A DNA stretch of 64,000 bases, taken from NCBI RefSeq assembly GCF_003471165.1, contig NZ_QRIL01000004.1, forward strand, positions 1 through 64,000. Direction: 5' to 3'. The notes beneath the pieces are model-generated. The model ran no database searches, was not told the DNA's origin, and saw only the letters and a list, made by a program, of their open reading frames with translations. Origin of the DNA: Ruminococcus sp. AM22-13. GTDB taxonomy: Bacteria > Bacillota > Clostridia > Lachnospirales > Lachnospiraceae. A program made the translations under genes and the position numbers. This document shows positions 17,683 to 25,554 of this stretch, in pieces (position 1 is the stretch's first letter; the number at the start of each line of letters is the position of its first letter).

Positions 17683-19617
17683 TTATTTACGAGGATTGCT
17701 ATAAATATCCATATTTTCAAGCTGCTCCAGCCATACTCCTGCACTTGCATCACTTGGCATTCTCAGATCACCTCTCGGTGAAACCGCAACGCTTCCCACC
17801 TTCGGGCCATCCGGAAGACAGGAACGTTTAAACTGCTGTGCAAAAAATCTCCAATAGAAGGTTTTCAGCCATTTGAAGATTGTCTCCTTATCATACATTC
17901 CTTCAAAAGTCTCACATGCCAGCCTGTAAATTTTCTCCGGTTCAAATCCTGCACGAAGCATATAGTACAGATAGAAATCGTGAAGTTCATAAGGTCCCAC
18001 CAGATCTTCTGTCTTCTGTGCGATCTTGCCATCCTTAGGCGGCAGAAGCTCCGGACTTACCGGTGTATCCAGAATATCAAGAAGAACCTCTGTCAGCTTC
18101 TCATCTTTGCAGGTATCCGCATAATAACGTACAAGATGACGCACCAGAGTTTTCGGCACTGAAGCATTCACGCCGTACATGGACATATGGTCACCATTGT
18201 AGGTTGCCCATCCCAGAGCCAGCTCAGACAGATCTCCTGTTCCCACCAGAATCGAGCCATCCTGATTTGCACTGTCCATCAGGATCTGCGTTCTCTCTCT
18301 TGCCTGGCTGTTCTCATAAGTCACATCATGCACAGACGGATCATGAGCAATATCCCGGAAATGTACATTTACTGCTTCTTTGATATTGATCTCACTTAAA
18401 GTCGCACCCAGACACTGACTTAATTTGCAGGCATTCTGATAAGTTCTGTCTGTGGTTCCAAAGCATGGCATGGTAATACAGTGGATATCCTTTCTGTCCG
18501 CACCGGAAAGGTCAAAGGCTCTTGCGATCACAAGCAGTGCCAGTGTGGAATCCAGACCTCCGGAAAGTCCCACTGTTGCCTTATGGCAATGGATATGATC
18601 CATACGTTTCTTAAGTCCCATTGCCTGGATATTCAGGATTTCATCACAGCGCATATCCCTTTCTTCTTTTCGTGAAGGTACGAAAGGATACTGCGGATAT
18701 TTTCTGGTCAGCTTTGTCTCTTCCACATTCAGATGGAAGCGTACTTTAATATGATCACTGTCGTCAGCCGGCTGATAAGTAGTCAGTCTTCTTCTCTCAT
18801 CGTTCAGCCTCTGCACATCAATCTCACTGCATACAATACCATTGTGGAAACGTTTTCCTTCCGCAAGGATCACTCCATTCTCTGCGATCATATTCTGACC
18901 GCCAAAGACCAGATCCTGTGTAGACTCACCTTCTCCTGCATTTGCATATACATATCCGCACACCAGACGTGCAGACTGTCCGGAAACAAGATCTCTGCGG
19001 TAGCTGTCCTTTCCGACCATCTCATTGCTGGCTGACAGATTCACGATCAGATTCGCTCCTGCCTGTGCATGGAGAACGCTTGGCGGCAGTGTCACCCATA
19101 AATCCTCACAGATCTCTGCTGCTGCCACAAGCTCCGGCTCCTCCTCACAGATAAAAAGAATATCTGTTCCAAAAGGAACTCTCTTTCCCTCAATATCCAC
19201 ATATTCCAGACAGCCAAGACCTGATGCAAAATGGCGCTGCTCATAAAATTCTCCATAGTTTGGAAGATAAGTTTTCGGAACCAGACCAATGATCTCGCCT
19301 CTGTTTAAAACTGCTGCCGCATTATATAATTTTCCATGATTTCTGAAAGGCACACCTATAAAAACAAGGGCATCCACATCAGCAGTTTCCTTTGTGATCT
19401 TCAGCAAAGTTTCCCAGGCGCTGTCGAGAAGACGTCTCTGCAGGAAAAGGTCCTGACAGGTATAGCCTGTGATACAAAGCTCCGGAAAAACCATAACCTT
19501 CACATGTTCTTTTTCCATCTCATGGATCAGTCTGATAATCTCATTTCCATTGGCATTGCAGTCTGCAACTGTGATATAAGGTGTTGCGGCCGCTGTTTTG
19601 ATATAACCGTTTTTCAT
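17683..19617 (-). CDS. nadE: Glutamine-dependent NAD synthetase
   Basis: A two-domain NAD+ synthase of 644 residues, which amidates nicotinic acid adenine dinucleotide using glutamine. The N-terminal nitrilase-like glutaminase shows its catalytic triad: Glu in VMVFPELCITGYTCQD, Lys in LVPKTYLPNYGEFYE and Cys in VAAAEICEDLW. The C-terminal synthetase has the PP-loop TVGLSGGLDSTLALLVIA near residue 355, and the downstream segment LVGTGDLSELALGWATYNGDHMS binds ATP and substrate. GAGGTAG lies before the ATG. It is followed on the same strand side by hslO upstream; the 58-base gap makes co-transcription possible. It supplies the NAD+ that sirtuins elsewhere in the window would use, but no direct link is visible. 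Confidence 0.96.
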   Translation of the reverse strand: MKNGYIKTAAATPYITVADCNANGNEIIRLIHEMEKEHVKVMVFPELCITGYTCQDLFLQRRLLDSAWETLLKITKETADVDALVFIGVPFRNHGKLYNAAAVLNRGEIIGLVPKTYLPNYGEFYEQRHFASGLGCLEYVDIEGKRVPFGTDILFICEEEPELVAAAEICEDLWVTLPPSVLHAQAGANLIVNLSASNEMVGKDSYRRDLVSGQSARLVCGYVYANAGEGESTQDLVFGGQNMIAENGVILAEGKRFHNGIVCSEIDVQRLNDERRRLTTYQPADDSDHIKVRFHLNVEETKLTRKYPQYPFVPSRKEERDMRCDEILNIQAMGLKKRMDHIHCHKATVGLSGGLDSTLALLVIARAFDLSGADRKDIHCITMPCFGTTDRTYQNACKLSQCLGATLSEINIKEAVNVHFRDIAHDPSVHDVTYENSQARERTQILMDSANQDGSILVGTGDLSELALGWATYNGDHMSMYGVNASVPKTLVRHLVRYYADTCKDEKLTEVLLDILDTPVSPELLPPKDGKIAQKTEDLVGPYELHDFYLYYMLRAGFEPEKIYRLACETFEGMYDKETIFKWLKTFYWRFFAQQFKRSCLPDGPKVGSVAVSPRGDLRMPSDASAGVWLEQLENMDIYSNPRK

Positions 19618-19675
19618 TTTCTACCTCTTCTTCCCTGTGCTCCGGCAGATCCATCTGTCAGTACATTTACATCTC

Positions 19676-20554
19676 TTATTTACATTTACGCAGGATTTCT
19701 TTCAGTTCTTCCACTGTAAATTCATAATTCTTATTACAGAAATGGCAGTTCATCTCGATGGACTTACCTTCCTGGATCATTTCATTGAGTTCTTTTCTTC
19801 CGATGCTGATCAGGGCTTTCTCCACTCTTTCTCTGCTACAGTTACAGTAAAATTCCGTAGGAACTTTCTCATTGATCTCCATGTCAAAGCCCTCCAGGAC
19901 TTTCTCAAGCAGACTCTCAGGAGTATGTCCCTCTTCCAGAAGATTTGTGACAGATGTGATTTTCTGTACATTTTCCTCAAGCTTCGCAATTGTGCTTTCT
20001 TCTGCAAACGGCATCAGCTGCACGATAAATCCGCCAGCCTGACGTACTGTATTGTCTTTATTCATAAGAACTCCGAGACCAACTGCTGATGGTACCTGTT
20101 CACTTGTAGCAAAATAATAGGTAAGGTCTTCTGCGATCTCACTGGTCTGAAGCGCAACCTGTCCAACATAAGGCTCTTTCAGTCCCATATCCTTGATCAC
20201 ATTCATAAATCCTATACCGACAGCACCTGCAACATCCAGTTTACCCTTGCTGTTTGCCGGGATACATACATCAGGATTTCCCACATATCCCTTTACACGA
20301 CCTTTGGAATCTGCAGTTACTGTAATTCCTTCAAGTGGTCCTCCTGCCTTAATCTGAAGTGTAAGGATATCCTTATCCCCCTTCATCATGGTCCCCATCA
20401 TGGCACCTGCTGTAAGCAGACGTCCCAGTGCTGCTGTGGCAACCGGACTTGTATTGTGATCCTGTCTCGCTGTTTCTACTGTTTCTGTAGTAACTGCCGC
20501 AAATGCACGAATCTGATCATTCGCTGCAATTGCTCTGATAATATAATCGTTCAT
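19676..20554 (-). CDS. hslO: Hsp33 redox-regulated chaperone
   Basis: A holdase chaperone of 292 residues that becomes active when its zinc cysteines are oxidised. The N-terminal domain begins DYIIRAIAANDQIRAFAA, with GRLLTAGAMMGTMMKGDKDILTLQIKAGGP typical of the core. The C-terminal redox switch has CNC (residues 238-240 region, FYCNCSRERVEKAL) and CHFC (MNCHFCNKNYEF), the canonical CxC plus CxxC zinc site. AGGAGTAA precedes the ATG. For an anaerobe it would protect against transient oxygen or hypochlorite exposure. Confidence 0.96.
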   Translation of the reverse strand: MNDYIIRAIAANDQIRAFAAVTTETVETARQDHNTSPVATAALGRLLTAGAMMGTMMKGDKDILTLQIKAGGPLEGITVTADSKGRVKGYVGNPDVCIPANSKGKLDVAGAVGIGFMNVIKDMGLKEPYVGQVALQTSEIAEDLTYYFATSEQVPSAVGLGVLMNKDNTVRQAGGFIVQLMPFAEESTIAKLEENVQKITSVTNLLEEGHTPESLLEKVLEGFDMEINEKVPTEFYCNCSRERVEKALISIGRKELNEMIQEGKSIEMNCHFCNKNYEFTVEELKEILRKCK

Positions 20555-20618
20555 TCGTTTATTACTCCTGTTATTTCTTTCATATTATTTTGTAAACAGA
20601 CGTTAACGTCCAAAAATA

Positions 20619-20653
20619 GTTACTGTTCACACACCACTATCCGCGCGATGTGT
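20619..20653. repeat. Structured repeat, copy 1 (short, diverged)
   Basis: GTTACTGTTCAC followed by ACACCACTATCC and a diverged GCGCGATGTGT. It matches the left 35 bases of copies at 23044 and 25419. It overlaps the last codons and stop of the methyltransferase gene, whose TGA comes from the repeat's GTGTGAAC. Confidence 0.75.
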
Positions 20654-21448
20654 CTCCGGTTTCTCCGGGATTTTTCCATGATATCCGTTCTGTACACTTT
20701 TTCCATGCTCTCTTGCAACAAAAGTCAGACGTTCACAGTTCTCATCACCCGGATTATGAGTATATGCATCACAGACTGCCACCAGTTCCATTCCTGCCTT
20801 CACAATCATAGCCTTGATTGCTTCTATGGAATACGCTTTCTGTACATGTTCCTCCTCACACTTCTCATACAATCCGTCTTCTCTTGGAAGAAAAAGTGCC
20901 AGTTCATATATATTCAGGGAATTTTCCCTGTCATAACTGTTCTCCCATATAAAGCTTCCGTCCTCTCTGTCCTCAGCAATAGTCGTGTCACCGATCACAT
21001 CCCTATATTTATGGATCGTATTCATATCAAAAATGAACAGTCCGCCCGGATCCAGATAATTATTTACCAGCGCAAAAAGATACTCCAGATCTTCCTCGTC
21101 CGTCAGATAATTCATACTGTCACAGACACTGATCACAGCACGAACCGTACCATATAACTCAAAATCCTGCATATCCTGCAAAAGATACAGAATATCATGT
21201 CCGGATTCCACCCGCTTCTCCATAGCCTCTGCAAGCATCTCCTCAGAATTATCGATACCGATCATATCATATCCGGCATCTGCAAGCATCTCTGTCACAG
21301 TACCTGTTCCACATCCCAGCTCCAGAACCAGACCATCCCTGATCCCGTCCTGAGCCAGTGTTTCTATAATATAGTCTGCCCATTCACGATAGTTTACATT
21401 ATCCATGAAAACATCATAAACACCGGCAAATCTTCCATATGATTCCAT
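20627..21448 (-). CDS. Class I SAM-dependent methyltransferase
   Basis: A soluble protein of 273 residues. Motif I is LVLELGCGTGTVTEMLADAG (residues about 41-60), the acidic residue of motif II lies in MIGIDNSEEMLAEA, and the post-motif region is VISVCDSMNYLTD. This DxxMNYL pattern and the YGRFAGVYDVFM start are typical of a widespread Firmicute family of small-molecule or RNA methyltransferases of unknown substrate. The C-terminal end (GKIPEKPETHRADSGV) departs from the fold: its last codons and stop are supplied by a dispersed repeat, so the original terminus may have been replaced. GAGGG lies before the ATG. It is upstream of hslO on the same strand. Confidence 0.85.
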   Translation of the reverse strand: MESYGRFAGVYDVFMDNVNYREWADYIIETLAQDGIRDGLVLELGCGTGTVTEMLADAGYDMIGIDNSEEMLAEAMEKRVESGHDILYLLQDMQDFELYGTVRAVISVCDSMNYLTDEEDLEYLFALVNNYLDPGGLFIFDMNTIHKYRDVIGDTTIAEDREDGSFIWENSYDRENSLNIYELALFLPREDGLYEKCEEEHVQKAYSIEAIKAMIVKAGMELVAVCDAYTHNPGDENCERLTFVAREHGKSVQNGYHGKIPEKPETHRADSGV

Positions 21449-21563
21449 TCATCAGCCCTCATTATCTACCTGTTTTACTTTTCACAGCAACACATATTTT
21501 CTCTGCTATTCTATCACAATATCCGTTCTTATGTAAATAACAGGTTGTTCTCTGTCAGCGCAA

Positions 21564-21600
21564 AAAAGGACGACTGTTTTTTTACAGCAGCCGTCCTTTT
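21564..21600 (-). terminator. Terminator of the lipoprotein gene
   Basis: On the minus strand AAAAGGACGGCTG pairs with CAGTCGTCCTTTT (one G-T mismatch), followed by a further T and a clear end. It begins about 12 bases after the lipoprotein stop. Confidence 0.85.
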
Positions 21601-21611
21601 CAACTTTTCTG

Positions 21612-22760
21612 TTACTGATTCTTAGGCATATAGCGGACATACGCCGGTTCTCCATGATAGTAATAGTCAACGCCGTTCTCATCATAAACGTCCTCACCAT
21701 TAGCAAAATCATAGGTATTTCCGTCATCATCACACCATGTACCGTCACCGTTCGGATAAATTACAAGCGGATATCCATCGGAGTTTCTGTAAATAGTTCT
21801 TGTCTGATCTGTATCATAGTCCGGATCATCTGTTCCCACAGGTGTTCCGTCTGCATAATATCCATTGGAGGAACCATCGTCATAATCATAAGATCCGTCA
21901 CTGCTGCCATCAGAAGTATAGTCTGATGAACTGTAATCTGATGAACCGTCCGATGAAGTATCACTGTAAGAACCGTCTGTGCCTGCTGAAGAACTTCCAT
22001 CTGATGAACTGCCGGATGCTGTTGTGTCTGTACCTGCAGCCGCTGTTCCTGTAGTTTCTGAAGTGCCGTCCGCAGTTGTACCTGCTGTAGTTCCTGAAGT
22101 TTTTCCTGTTGCTGCTGCTTTCAGTACAGAATCACCGGAAATAGTGAATGAATCAACAGAAGTCTTGATTCCTGCCAGTGCTTTCTCATCCTTTACAGAA
22201 CCTGCAACACTGTAAAATTCTTTTGTATTATCTGTGAAATATTTATTTACAACATATTTATAGTCACTCTTGTCAGTGAGGTAATGAACTGTATAGCTGT
22301 AAACATTTACACCACTGACTTCCTCTGATTTATAATCCTGGATCTCAAAATCTGTACCTTCTACAAGATTATCTGCCTTTACAAGTGCAGAGGCTGTATC
22401 CTGTGAACTTGGAATGATCGCAACAGACATATCCTCCTCACCGGAACCATGCAGGATCAGGAGTTTGCCCTGTTTCGGTGACTCGAAGCTTAACATATCG
22501 TCAGAATCTGATTTATTCGCCCATGTCGCATCCGGAAGTTTAATGGATACTGCTTTGTTCTTAGATGTATAGGTCGTATTCTGGGCATTGGCCGGTGCAG
22601 GGGTAGGAGTTGCTTTCGCTGCTTTGGTTGGCTCCGGTGTAGGAGTTACCTGTACCACACTTGAATCCTCGTCACTGCCGCCTCCAAAGCTACATGCAGT
22701 CATGGAAACAGATAATACAACTGTTAAGGCCAATAACATTAGTACTCTTTTATTTTTCAT
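21612..22760 (-). CDS. Secreted lipoprotein with Ser/Thr/Asp-rich linker
   Basis: A 382-residue protein beginning with a type II signal peptide; the lipobox reads SMTAC, with Cys23 as lipidation site. A Pro/Thr-rich spacer (VTPTPEPTKAAKATPTPAP) follows. Residues of about 60-215 form a globular domain (SIKLPDATWANKSDSDDMLSF to VDSFTISGDSV). A long low-complexity region of Thr, Gly, Ser, Asp and Tyr (about 225-300) leads to a C-terminal module of short GT/YPNGDGTWCDDDGNTYDF repeats, like those found in several Lachnospiraceae lipoproteins. AAGGAGG precedes the ATG. It is held on the outer face of the membrane; function unknown. Confidence 0.85.
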   Translation of the reverse strand: MKNKRVLMLLALTVVLSVSMTACSFGGGSDEDSSVVQVTPTPEPTKAAKATPTPAPANAQNTTYTSKNKAVSIKLPDATWANKSDSDDMLSFESPKQGKLLILHGSGEEDMSVAIIPSSQDTASALVKADNLVEGTDFEIQDYKSEEVSGVNVYSYTVHYLTDKSDYKYVVNKYFTDNTKEFYSVAGSVKDEKALAGIKTSVDSFTISGDSVLKAAATGKTSGTTAGTTADGTSETTGTAAAGTDTTASGSSSDGSSSAGTDGSYSDTSSDGSSDYSSSDYTSDGSSDGSYDYDDGSSNGYYADGTPVGTDDPDYDTDQTRTIYRNSDGYPLVIYPNGDGTWCDDDGNTYDFANGEDVYDENGVDYYYHGEPAYVRYMPKNQ

Positions 22761-23043
22761 AATATCCTCCTTAGAATAGGTATATAGTCTTCAGGTAATA
22801 TTTGATATCAGGTCAGGAGAGGAAACCTCTCTCTGACATTATTATAACTGTTCCGTACTTTATAAAATATGGTGTCAGGGACAAAAGGTATTTTGCCACT
22901 GACATTATATATTTTACAGTTTCATTACATAGATGTCAATGTCGATTTCTCAGCCTTCTGCGTTTTACATAGTCTGTTATAACGCCATTTTTCTGCTTCA
23001 TCATACCATTTATCTTTTTTTCTCTGTAACTGAGAGATTACTT
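22761..23043. other. Intergenic region before the repeat element
   Basis: About 280 bases upstream of the lipoprotein gene contain no gene I can support. The stretch is A+T-rich and should hold the lipoprotein promoter (minus strand), which I could not pin down. The next part is repeat copy 2 (23044-23186). Confidence 0.5.
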
Positions 23044-23186
23044 GTTACTGTTCACACACCACTATCCCGCGAGGTGTTTTGGCATGAATATGCCAAAATC
23101 TCGAGACATACAAGCCAAAATTCCATTGCCGCAGGCAATCTGGAATGAATTTTGGCTACGTTACTGTGAACGGAGTGAACAGTAAC
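23044..23186. repeat. Structured repeat, copy 2: 143 bp with perfect 12-bp terminal inverted repeats
   Basis: GTTACTGTTCAC at 23044-23055 is mirrored by GTGAACAGTAAC at 23175-23186. Inside are a perfect stem TTTTGGCAT / ATGCCAAAA (23077-23085, 23090-23098), a longer imperfect stem starting AGCCAAAATTCC (about 23112-23156), and a terminal stem GTTACTGT / ACAGTAAC (23160-23186). It follows the HelD-like gene by about ten bases. The three-stem layout bounded by inverted repeats resembles a small non-autonomous element or a REP-like 3'-end element. Confidence 0.8.
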
Positions 23187-23196
23187 GATTACTTTT

Positions 23197-25359
23197 TTAT
23201 TTTTCCACTTCATACATATGCAGTTCATGAAGGGCTCTTGTTGCAGCGATATATCTCGCCTGACGCACAAGCGGTGTCTGGTCTTTCTGCGGAAATACTG
23301 CAAATACCTGATCAAATTCCAGACCTTTTGCCAGATAGAATGTCGTAACTGTAAGACCTTTCTTAAAGCTTGTGCTGTTTCTGTCCAGATAAGACAGGCG
23401 TTCTTTTACATCAAATCCTTTTTCTCCCAGAATTTCCTTCAGAATAAGCCACATATGTTCTGCTTCTTTCTCTGTACGCAGGACAACCGCTGCTGTTTCA
23501 TATTCTTCTTCGCCGAGTTTCAGAGTTTCTGCAATCTCTTCCGCAGCATGGCTCATATCTGCAAATATTTTCTCCTCCACCGAAGCACCATGACGTTCAA
23601 AGAGTTCCATATCTTCAATACCCGCAAGCTGATTTGCATAAGACGCAATCTCTATGGTGTTACGGTAACTCTTATTCATAATGATCTTGTGGATATCTCT
23701 CCCGAAAATCTTCGGCAGAAATTTCAGCACATCCTGCTGTTTGTCATCCATAGTCTGTGCCCGGTCACCCAGGATCGTCATTTTGCAGGAGAAAATCCTC
23801 TGCAGGATTTCATACTGAAGCCTTGAGTAATCCTGCATCTCATCTACCACCAGATGCTTGATATTGCTTCTTCCCTGCTGGCTCTGCAAACGATATTTCA
23901 GATAAAGAACAGGATAAACATCCTCATATTTCAGCTTTCTTTTCTCATAAGAAACACGCGGAAGTCCTTTGTATCCGTTCTCTTTCAGGAACTGACTGTA
24001 GATCACATAAAGATCTCCGGTCACATACAGTTTCATGAATTTCTCACGGATCAGGTCTTTCTCATCATCTGCCAGATCACGATTCCGCAGAGTTTCCACC
24101 TCGTCAATAAAATAATCTGCAACTGCATCCATTCTTGAAAGAAGCGGAAAATCCTGAAATTTAAAATAAAACAGTTCAATGATCTCAGACTCTGTCTTTA
24201 CAAATCCATTGTATTCCACATCCCTGAAATTCATCAGCCGGTCTTCCAGTTCCACCAGATAGCGTTCCATAAGATTTATAAATTCCATGGACTGTTTCTC
24301 CTCTGCCAAAGAAGCCTTCTGTGGAAAACGGATTCTGCGTTCAATTTCATCATAGCGGTCTTCGCAGTCAGAAACTGTATCCCTAAGCTGCTTATAGGCA
24401 AAAAGATCAAAGCTCATTTCCTTAATATTCTCTTCTCCCAGTTCAGGAAGGATATGGGAGATATAATCGGAAAACACTCCATTTGGCGACAGGATCAGAA
24501 TATTGGAAGACTTCAGATTCTGTCTGTCATGATAGAGAAGATAGGCAATCCTGTGAAGTGCAACGGAAGTTTTCCCGCTTCCTGCTGCACCCTGGATTAC
24601 CATGATCCTGTCTTTGGTATTTCGAATGATGGCATTCTGCTCCTTCTGAATGGTACGGATGATGTTCTTAAGCTGTACCTCACCGTTACTTCCCAGTTCT
24701 GCTTTCAGGATCTCATCATCAATTTTTACATCACTTTCAAATTCATAGATCATTTTTCCGTTGCGGATCTTGTACTGCCATTTGGAAGCAACCTCACCAT
24801 GGATTTCACCCATGGGAGCCTCATAAGAAGCCGGTCCTTTGTCATAGTCATAAAACAGACCGCTTACCGGAGCACGCCAGTCGTATACTAATGGAATATG
24901 CCCTGCTTTCTCTGCAAAATTTCCAATTCCAATATAAAAGATCTCCGGTTCGTCCTCTCCTTCGTAAATGAAATCCACTCTTCCGAAGAATGGAGAATCT
25001 GCCATTCTGCGAAATCTCTGTTTCAGAATCAGCTGCTCTTCATTTGCGGAAATCTGGCGGAACAATGCCTGCTGATTATCATAATTCTCATAGCCATACT
25101 GGTCCATCTCTGTATAATTTTCCCAGTAATACTCATGCATTCCCTCAATCTCTTTCTGGCCTTCCACCAGAGAGAGGCTGATCTCTGTGATACGTTCTTT
25201 TAATTTTTCCAGCACATAGCCCAGATATTCTCTGCCGTTTTTCTTATCTGTCATATTGTTGATATCCTCTGATATTTGCAGCTGTTCAGTAACTTCACAG
25301 CTACAATACTCCTTATTATTGTTATCATTTTCTTCTGTTTCTATGATAAAATTTATCAT
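23197..25359 (-). CDS. helD: HelD-like superfamily 1 helicase
   Basis: A 720-residue UvrD/Rep-type ATPase of the HelD group, which in Bacillus binds RNA polymerase and releases stalled complexes. The N-terminal coiled-coil arm is evident (YLGYVLEKLKERITEISLSLVEGQKEIEGMHEYY). DWRAPVSGLFYDYDKGPA is a signature of the group. Walker A is VIQGAAGSGKTSVALHRIAY (near residue 240), motif II LVVDEMQDYSRLQYEILQ, motif III MTILGDRAQTMD, and late motifs TFYLAKGLEFDQVF and RYIAATRALHEL. The start may be 25359 or ATG 25254 (MTDKKNG), which has AGAGGA nearby. Repeat copy 2 lies directly downstream. Confidence 0.88.
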   Translation of the reverse strand: MINFIIETEENDNNNKEYCSCEVTEQLQISEDINNMTDKKNGREYLGYVLEKLKERITEISLSLVEGQKEIEGMHEYYWENYTEMDQYGYENYDNQQALFRQISANEEQLILKQRFRRMADSPFFGRVDFIYEGEDEPEIFYIGIGNFAEKAGHIPLVYDWRAPVSGLFYDYDKGPASYEAPMGEIHGEVASKWQYKIRNGKMIYEFESDVKIDDEILKAELGSNGEVQLKNIIRTIQKEQNAIIRNTKDRIMVIQGAAGSGKTSVALHRIAYLLYHDRQNLKSSNILILSPNGVFSDYISHILPELGEENIKEMSFDLFAYKQLRDTVSDCEDRYDEIERRIRFPQKASLAEEKQSMEFINLMERYLVELEDRLMNFRDVEYNGFVKTESEIIELFYFKFQDFPLLSRMDAVADYFIDEVETLRNRDLADDEKDLIREKFMKLYVTGDLYVIYSQFLKENGYKGLPRVSYEKRKLKYEDVYPVLYLKYRLQSQQGRSNIKHLVVDEMQDYSRLQYEILQRIFSCKMTILGDRAQTMDDKQQDVLKFLPKIFGRDIHKIIMNKSYRNTIEIASYANQLAGIEDMELFERHGASVEEKIFADMSHAAEEIAETLKLGEEEYETAAVVLRTEKEAEHMWLILKEILGEKGFDVKERLSYLDRNSTSFKKGLTVTTFYLAKGLEFDQVFAVFPQKDQTPLVRQARYIAATRALHELHMYEVEK

Positions 25360-25418
25360 TTTTCGTAAGTTAGTTTTTAATTATAACATATTACCCTCTG
25401 ACAGAAAAGACTAAAATA

Positions 25419-25473
25419 TTACTGTTCACACGCCACTATCCCGCGAGGTGTTTTGGCATGAGAATGCCAAAAT
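25419..25473. repeat. Structured repeat, copy 3
   Basis: TTACTGTTCACACGCCACTA and the following GGTG region match copy 2 nearly base for base, including the stem TTTTGGCAT / ATGCCAAAA (25451-25459 and 25464-25472). Beyond the stem the copies diverge. It is downstream of the ABC exporter gene at 25555. Confidence 0.8.
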
Positions 25474-25545
25474 CCCTCAGCCGGTATCTGTGAGATCCTA
25501 TATCCACCAGATATATTCTCTTTCACAAATACCCCTGAGGGATTT
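25470..25545 (-). terminator. Long-loop hairpin after the ABC exporter genes
   Basis: AAATCCCTCAG (25470-25480) and CTGAGGGATTT (25535-25545) are perfect 11-bp inverted arms around a 54-base loop. The hairpin abuts repeat copy 3 and lies directly after the stop of the exporter gene, so it may be part of a larger version of the repeat and act in transcript-end formation. Confidence 0.5.
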
Positions 25546-25554
25546 ATAATAACT

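Noticed and set aside
21800..22215. Several Ser/Val/Pro-rich ORFs opposite the lipoprotein gene
   Set aside because: They are antisense to its low-complexity linker.
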